Shown: one piece after another, positions 57,565 through 64,000 of the stretch
Layout: each line of letters starts with the position of its first letter
How positions within the stretch are numbered: position 1 is the stretch's first letter
Source: Notospermus geniculatus
Lineage: Eukaryota > Nemertea > Pilidiophora > Heteronemertea > Lineidae
Direction: 5' to 3'
Length of the DNA: 64,000 bases
Assembly: GCA_002633025.1 (NCBI GenBank)
Contig: NMRB01000224.1
Location: forward strand, 414,558 to 478,557
Notes under the pieces: generated by a model
What the model was told of the DNA's origin: nothing
What the model saw: only the letters and a program-made list of their open reading frames with translations
The model's database searches: none
Translations under genes and position numbers: made by a program

Positions 57565-57807
57565 TGGAGAAAGCGGGCTCCCTCCAAGGTCTGGAGGAAG
57601 CGGGCTCCCTCCAAGGTCTGGAGGAAGCGGGCTCCCTCCAAGGTCTGGAGGAAGCGGGCTTCCTCCAAGGTCTGGAGGAAGCGGGCTCCCTCCAAGGTCT
57701 GGAGAAAGCGGGCTCCCTCAAAGGTCTGGAGGAAGCGGGCTCCCTCCAAGGTCTGGAGAAAGCGGGCTTCCTCCAAGGTCTGGAGGAAGCGGGCTTCCTC
57801 CAAGGTC
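57565..57807. repeat. 27-bp tandem array, nine units, each a potential hairpin
   Basis: The unit is GGAGGAAGCGGGCTCCCTCC followed by AAGGTCT. In the variant with GCTTCCTCC, the first 20 bases are a perfect 9-bp stem (GGAGGAAGC/GCTTCCTCC) with GG in the loop. As 27 is divisible by three, both strands stay open in a 9-residue repeat. It is not thought to be coding. Confidence 0.95.
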
Positions 57808-58447
57808 ACACATAGAATGGTGCACACTGTTATAGTATGATAATAAGGTGATTCATATCATCCTGTGGGTACACAAGAACGGTGATATTATCTGTCAATC
57901 ACATGGAAAGGAGCGCCCTGCAGAAGTACACAAATTCGCCAGTGACCTTGAGGTGCACCGACCTTCAAAGTTAAAGATGATATGCAACTAAAAGTCAAAG
58001 TCCAGGAGCACTACATGACGGAATGACTAACGTCATCCACCGGTGCATTGCAGAGTGTCTAAGTCAGAAAATTCTACTGCTAATCCATTGTGGCTGTGCA
58101 ACACACAGCAATAGCACAAGGTTTGCAGGACTGAGTCAGTTTCGGTGATTTCACTCCCCTCTCTACACAGCTGAAGAACCGCATAGCCTCCACTTTAATC
58201 TTCTCTTCTTTCGGTTGTCTGCCAGTACTTCTTCATCAAGAGACAATCTGGCTGAAAAAGCCACAACGTAGAATCTTCACTTCCGTCCAACTTCTTCACA
58301 ACATGGCAAAAGCATTCTTCATCTCATCAATCCATGAGATATCCAACAAAAGCTTCCACTGAGAGCACACCCCATCATGATCCTCGCCCCACGCCATCAT
58401 CCATCTACCACAGATCAACAGGCATTATCCACATCAGCAACCAAATG

Positions 58448-63781
<5,334 letters not shown>

Positions 63782-64000
63782 CTGAAAAGAAACCCACATA
63801 TTTTTTTATGTATTACTTAGAGAAGAAAGGGTGGAGACATCATCAAAATAAGATGCCGATGTCGGATCATCTCGGATTGTTTCCCAAAGTATCTGTCTTT
63901 GCAGGTGCCGATCCAAGGGGTCCAAACCCACCTGCTCTTGGCAACCATTTTTCACCAGAATTTACCAGAAACGTTGTGAACTTTCCACCTCTTTCAGGGG
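63782..64000. other. Right-edge intron sequence
   Basis: Intron of the ANKRD11/12-like gene upstream of the ankyrin exon. No further exon was recognised before the window ends. Confidence 0.5.

Larger units (their letters stand above)
53813..58447 (-). other. Probable long 3' UTR of the ANKRD11/12-like gene
   Basis: No coding exon is supported on either strand. It contains a MITE at 54112-54220 and a 27-bp hairpin-forming tandem array at 57565-57807. Confidence 0.45.

Noticed and set aside
57540-57827. 91-codon open frames on both strands (LEEAGSLQG-type 9-residue repeats)
   Set aside because: They are produced by the 27-bp tandem array, whose length is divisible by three. There is no start, splice or homology support.

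Overview
The window is genomic DNA of an animal. It has short phase-matched exons, introns full of small transposons and tRNA-derived SINEs, long UTRs and no operons. The dense MITEs, the frequent TACATGTA and GGCCTA motifs, and about 1% mismatch between what look like two haplotype copies fit a marine invertebrate with high heterozygosity. I cannot name the species. All exon models below were built by hand from splice sites and reading phase.

Layout. (1) 1-2.3 kb: a tandem repeat, a 125-N gap and a hAT-like element. (2) About 2.5-9.9 kb, minus strand: a complete 10-exon gene for an LRP3/LRP10/LRP12-type receptor (signal peptide, CUB, two LDLa, CUB, three LDLa, membrane span, cytoplasmic tail with a PPTY motif), 802 residues. 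(3) 9.9-17.6 kb: no coding sequence recognised; MITEs and a minisatellite. (4) 17.6-44.1 kb, plus strand: a 27-exon gene for a 3,145-residue NO VEIN-like protein. It has an RE/RD mixed-charge region, a NO VEIN N-terminal module, a Sacsin/NO VEIN-type GHKL ATPase, a long middle region and a C-terminal DUF3883 domain with a PD-(D/E)XK-like motif. Two of its exons appear twice in an almost identical 1.35-kb block that meets a single N. This is most likely a haplotype assembly artefact. A third, decayed copy of one of these exons lies upstream. (5) 44.1-53.1 kb: long 3' UTR or intergenic DNA with a minisatellite, palindromes, MITEs, SINEs and one possible alternative terminal exon at 47.05 kb. (6) 53.8-63.8 kb, minus strand: the 3' part (seven exons, 1,190 residues) of an ANKRD11/ANKRD12 homologue, with a probable 4.6-kb 3' UTR. 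Its 5' exons lie beyond the right edge.

The NO VEIN-like and ANKRD genes converge near 53.1-53.8 kb, and the junction holds a MITE rich in CRE-like sites. The receptor and the NO VEIN-like gene are divergent. Nothing shows that the three genes share a pathway. The most unusual gene is the NO VEIN-like one: a probable nuclear ATPase with a possible nuclease fold, in a family that is poorly studied in animals.
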